Assembly: GCA_016178075.1 (NCBI GenBank)
Contig: JACOUA010000282.1
Span: forward strand, 1 to 32,020
Length of the DNA: 32,020 nt
Source: Acidobacteriota bacterium
GTDB lineage: Bacteria; Acidobacteriota; Vicinamibacteria; Vicinamibacterales; JACQTH01
Direction of reading: 5' to 3'
Both the position numbers and the translations under genes were made by a program. Of the stretch, positions 29,293 through 32,020 are shown piece after piece; within the stretch, counting starts at the first letter, position 1; every line of letters starts with the position of its first letter. The notes beneath the pieces were generated by a model. The model saw nothing but the letters and a program-made list of their open reading frames with translations, did not search any database and was not told the origin of the DNA.

Positions 29293-29398
29293 AGCTGTCA
29301 GCTCTCAGGTATCAGCTCTCAGCCCAGAGCTTTGGCTGGGTCCTCCGCCGGTTGCCGCTCACAGCTGATGGCTGACAGCTGAAAGCTGAGAGCTTTTT
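29293..29398. repeat. Hairpin of inverted heptamer arrays (AGCTGTC type) ending in a T tract
   Basis: The left arm from 29293 is AGCTGTC, AGCTCTC, AGGTATC, AGCTCTC; the right arm from 29363 is AGCTGAT, GGCTGAC, AGCTGAA, AGCTGAG, AGCT, followed by TTTTT (29394-29398). Right-arm units fit RRYTGAN, as do those at 28997-29024. It lies 5 bases upstream of the infA Shine-Dalgarno sequence, so infA must be read through it or started within it. Confidence 0.8.
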
Positions 29399-29581
29399 AC
29401 TATTTTGACGCGCCACGCGCAACCGACGCAGCCCCGGACGGCCTCAGGCTTTTCGATACCTCACCAGCTGTTGCGCGATCGCGGGCGCCGAACACGGCGG
29501 TGTAGCGGCCGTTCCCGAGAGTTCCCTTCGTTGCCTGGATTCAGCCTGGCAACCGCGTTGCAGACCGTACGGGTGAACGGC

Positions 29582-30094
29582 ATGAACCGGATCTCGACCA
29601 GAACGCTCGTCGCAGCGACCGTCGCGACCTTCCTCATCCTGCTCGCGACACGTACCGCTCACTCCGGCACCACAACCGCCTCGCTCCAGGTCGGCATCGT
29701 CGTCAGTAACAACTGCAGCATCACGACGAGCGCGGTGCAATTCAGCGCGTACGATCCGTCGGTGTCGAACGCCTCAACCCCGGCGACGGCGGCCGGCAGC
29801 GTGACGCTGGCCTGCACACAGGGCAGCGCGCCGGTCATCGGCCTGGGCTCTGGCGCCCACCAGAGCGGCGCCACCCGGCGCGCGAGCGACGGTGCGAACT
29901 TCATCGCCTATCAGCTCTACAAGGACGGCGGCCTCACGCAGCCATGGGGCGATTCCGGCACCGACGTCTTGAACGCCGGCCTTTCGCCCTCCAAGCGGCC
30001 GCGGAGCTTCACGGTCCACGGCCAGATCCCCGCGGGACAGAACGTCCCGAGCGGCACCTATTCCGACACCATCACCGTCAGCGTGAATTTTTAG
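29582..30094 (+). CDS. Secreted spore-coat-U/Csu-type beta-sandwich protein
   Basis: The 170-residue protein has a signal peptide (RTLVAATVATFLILLATRTAHS). A domain follows with the SCPU pattern: TTTASLQVGIVVSNNCSITTSAVQFSAYDPSV, then GSVTLACTQGSAPVIGLGSG (Cys pair forming the usual disulfide), ANFIAYQLYKDGGLTQPWG, and the closing donor-type strand VPSGTYSDTITVSVNF. In Csu systems such proteins are pilus subunits polymerised by a chaperone and usher. Neither is in the window, so it is an orphan or part of a locus elsewhere. The ATG at 29582 directly precedes the signal but has only a weak ribosome site (GGGTGA). It is convergent with the kinase gene, 2 bases apart. Confidence 0.83.
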   Translation: MNRISTRTLVAATVATFLILLATRTAHSGTTTASLQVGIVVSNNCSITTSAVQFSAYDPSVSNASTPATAAGSVTLACTQGSAPVIGLGSGAHQSGATRRASDGANFIAYQLYKDGGLTQPWGDSGTDVLNAGLSPSKRPRSFTVHGQIPAGQNVPSGTYSDTITVSVNF

Positions 30095-30096
30095 AC

Positions 30097-31740
30097 TTAT
30101 CGTGTCGCAGGCGTCTGCCAGGTGTTGAGGACTTCCCGCACCTTGCGGTTCAGCATCTGCGGCGTGAAAGGCTTCTGCAGGAAGGCCGTGCCCGGCTCGA
30201 GAATCTGGTGGTGCACGACGGCGTTGTCCGTGTAGCCCGACATGTACAACACCGCCAGATTCGGGCGCGCGTCGCGCGCGCGCTTCACGACGGCGGGACC
30301 GCTCATGCCCGGCAGGACGACGTCGGTCAGGAGAAGGTGCAGCTCGCCCTTGTACTGATCGAGGAGCTGAACCGCCTCTTCACCCGTCCGGGCCACGAAG
30401 ACGTTGTAGCCGCTCCGTCGCAGCCCTTCGCCGGCCACGTCGCGGACCGTTTCCTCGTCTTCGACGATCAGGATAGTCTCGGTTCCGGCTGCGGTCAGCG
30501 TGCTCGCGAAATCCGGGCTGATGATCTCGATGGCGTCATCGACGGCGGGCAGGTACACCTTGAACGTCGTGCCGATGTCCGGCTCGCTGTACGCCCAGAT
30601 GTAGCCGCTGCTCTGCTTCACGATGCCGTACACGGTCGAGAGGCCGAGCCCGGTGCCTTTGCCCGCCTCTTTGGTGGTGAAGAACGGCTCGAACACCCGC
30701 GCGAGCGTCGACTTGTCCATGCCGCATCCGGTATCGCTCACCGCCACCATCGCGTAGCGGCCCTGGGGGAGCTCGACGTGCGCCCGCACGTAGCCCTCGT
30801 CCAGCTCCACGTTCTGCGTCTCGATCGTGAGACGCCCGCCGCGCGGCATCGCATCGCGCGCGTTCACCGCGAGGTTGATGATGACCTGCTCGAGCAGGGC
30901 CGGATCCGCCTTCGCCAGCGCGAGGTTCTCGTCGAGCACGGTCACGAGCTCGACGTCCTCGCCAATCAACCGGCGCAACAGCTTGTCCATGTGCGCCACG
31001 GCCTCGTTCAGGCTCAGCGTGATCGGCTGCATCACCTGCTTGCGGCTGAAAGCCAGGAGCTGGCGCGTGAGCGCCGCGGCGCTTCGCCCCGCCCGGACGA
31101 TTTCCTCGATGTCCGACTTGAGCTCCTGACGGTCCGTCAGCTCGTCGAGCACGAGCTCGCTGTAACCGAGGATGGCCGTCAGCAGGTTGTTGAAGTCATG
31201 TGCGACGCCGCCCGCCAGCCGGCCGACAGCTTCCATCTTCTGAGCCTGGCGCAGCTGCTCTTCGAGCGCGCGCCGGATCTCTTCGGCGTCCTTCACCGAG
31301 GTGATGTCGACGATCGTGCCGCGGACGATCGGTTCGCCGGTGGACTCACTCGTGGCCAGGCGAATCGTTTCACGCACCCAGAGAACCCGTCCGTCCGGCC
31401 GGACGAAGCGGTACGTGCGATCGGTCGGAAGGCGCAGCTCCGAGAGCGGAGCGTCGACGTCTTGCCGATCATCCGGATGGATCAGGTCCGCGAGAGCCGT
31501 GGGGGAGTTGAGAACGTGATCGGCGGGGAGACCCAGCAAGCTCGCGATCTGCGAGCTGACGTAGGTCAGACGTCCCGTCGGCTGGTCGGCTTCCCAGACC
31601 ACCGCGCCCAGATCGTCGAGCAGCTCTTCGAGCTGCGGACTGCCGGCCGCCCGCACGCCGGCGACACGAGTGGCTGTCGAGCTCGCACGAGCTTTCCGGG
31701 TCTTTCGTGACGCGTGGAGCTTCGAGAAAACGACGTCCAT
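30097..31740 (-). CDS. Soluble hybrid histidine kinase: PAS, HisKA, HATPase, receiver
   Basis: The 547-residue protein has no membrane helix. Domains in order: PAS (about 36-150, with LIHPDDRQD and FVRPDGRVLWVRET), HisKA with phospho-acceptor His181 in GGVAHDFNNLL, HATPase with NLAVNARDAM, DTGCGM and GTGLGLSTV boxes, and a C-terminal receiver (422-540) with VEDEE, phospho-acceptor Asp473 and the Lys in LQKPF. The HDFNN type of H box marks the NtrB-like HPK4 class. The attached receiver would pass phosphate on or regulate the kinase; no DNA-binding partner gene is adjacent. No good ribosome site precedes the ATG at 31740. The PAS ligand cannot be told from sequence. Confidence 0.93.
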   Translation of the reverse strand: MDVVFSKLHASRKTRKARASSTATRVAGVRAAGSPQLEELLDDLGAVVWEADQPTGRLTYVSSQIASLLGLPADHVLNSPTALADLIHPDDRQDVDAPLSELRLPTDRTYRFVRPDGRVLWVRETIRLATSESTGEPIVRGTIVDITSVKDAEEIRRALEEQLRQAQKMEAVGRLAGGVAHDFNNLLTAILGYSELVLDELTDRQELKSDIEEIVRAGRSAAALTRQLLAFSRKQVMQPITLSLNEAVAHMDKLLRRLIGEDVELVTVLDENLALAKADPALLEQVIINLAVNARDAMPRGGRLTIETQNVELDEGYVRAHVELPQGRYAMVAVSDTGCGMDKSTLARVFEPFFTTKEAGKGTGLGLSTVYGIVKQSSGYIWAYSEPDIGTTFKVYLPAVDDAIEIISPDFASTLTAAGTETILIVEDEETVRDVAGEGLRRSGYNVFVARTGEEAVQLLDQYKGELHLLLTDVVLPGMSGPAVVKRARDARPNLAVLYMSGYTDNAVVHHQILEPGTAFLQKPFTPQMLNRKVREVLNTWQTPATR

Positions 31741-32020
31741 CTATGCGGACCGCCGGGTGGAATGGCCAGGTTCGGACATCGGCCCGATTCGAGTATCGGC
31801 TCGATCGGGCAGCGGCCCTAGCTCGGCTACAAAAAACGTGCCTCGCCGTAACCCGTACAGCCTGAACGATCTCTGGCGCCCCGTTCACGACTGCGCGTTC
31901 TTTCGCCCAACAAAACTGTCGGCGGTTTTTCAGAATTGTCGCGGGTATGCCCAGATCGACACTCAGCAGATCGCTGCAGCCGAGCCTGGTTTCAAATTCG
32001 GGCGGCGAGTTTCTTGCTCG
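31741..32020. other. Intergenic end of window, nothing recognised
   Basis: The 280 bases upstream of the hybrid kinase have lower GC than the coding regions and no convincing frame on either strand. They presumably hold the kinase promoter, but no clear -35/-10 pair, operator or RNA gene was seen. Confidence 0.4.

Noticed and set aside
28933-29398. CRISPR array, considered because of short regular repeats around infA
   Set aside because: Units are 7 bp with no spacers and are arranged as inverted arms; there are no cas genes in the window.
30097-31710. Plus-strand frame of 588 codons extending across the hybrid kinase
   Set aside because: It begins inside the coat-protein gene and runs opposite an unmistakable kinase; His/Arg/Glu-rich with no fold signs.

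Overview
The window is about 32 kb of GC-rich bacterial chromosome from a Gram-negative organism: it has an outer-membrane porin, c-type cytochromes, a Tat signal and a lipoprotein-like signal. Gene content (many multihaem cytochromes, Act/Qrc-type redox genes, VapBC, a remnant resembling the MacB-like permeases abundant in Acidobacteriota) suggests an acidobacterium, perhaps Vicinamibacteria. That placement is an inference.

1-13.3 kb is an extracellular-electron-transfer island, nearly all on the minus strand. In transcription order: an OmpR-type regulator and a CusS-like sensor kinase (13342-11251); a decahaem MtrA/DmsE/PioA-type cytochrome and an MtrB/PioB-type outer-membrane barrel (11103-7849); then an operon (7680-610) of two monohaem cytochromes, a pentahaem ActA-like cytochrome, a Tat-exported molybdopterin-oxidoreductase-like subunit without a visible Mo ligand, a four-cluster ferredoxin, an NrfD membrane subunit and a tetrahaem cytochrome. 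The five cytochromes carry 21 CxxCH motifs. The set reads as one route: quinone pool, Act/Qrc-like complex, periplasmic cytochromes, trans-outer-membrane conduit. The two cytochrome promoters share a 54-bp architecture (three 11-bp direct repeats, a TTCAT and a -10-like hexamer at identical spacing), a good candidate operator for the adjacent regulator. Compact GC hairpins sit just behind several stop codons.

13.6-18.8 kb (plus strand) holds two small unknown genes, a GNAT-like gene and a haem operon, hemN-hemH-hemG/hemY, which could feed the cytochromes. 18.9-24.4 kb is mixed: a permease remnant, a vapBC toxin-antitoxin pair, a gamma-glutamyltransferase with a clear terminator, a DUF2141-like protein, two unknown proteins, a frame-broken glycine-zipper lipoprotein gene and a cupin.

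24.8-28.9 kb (plus strand) is a compact five-gene operon: luciferase-like flavin monooxygenase, stand-alone adenylation domain, GNAT, free carrier protein, second GNAT. It looks like a small undescribed carrier-protein pathway; the specificity residues most resemble those of cysteine-activating domains but are not identical. 28.9-32 kb holds infA (TTG start) bracketed by hairpins built of heptamers, an orphan spore-coat-U/Csu-type protein and a soluble hybrid histidine kinase.

Heptamers of consensus RRYTGAN, often arranged as inverted arms, occur at three or more places (23.26, 24.01, 28.93 and 29.29 kb) and form a dispersed repeat class. No tRNA, rRNA, CRISPR array or intact insertion sequence was recognised.
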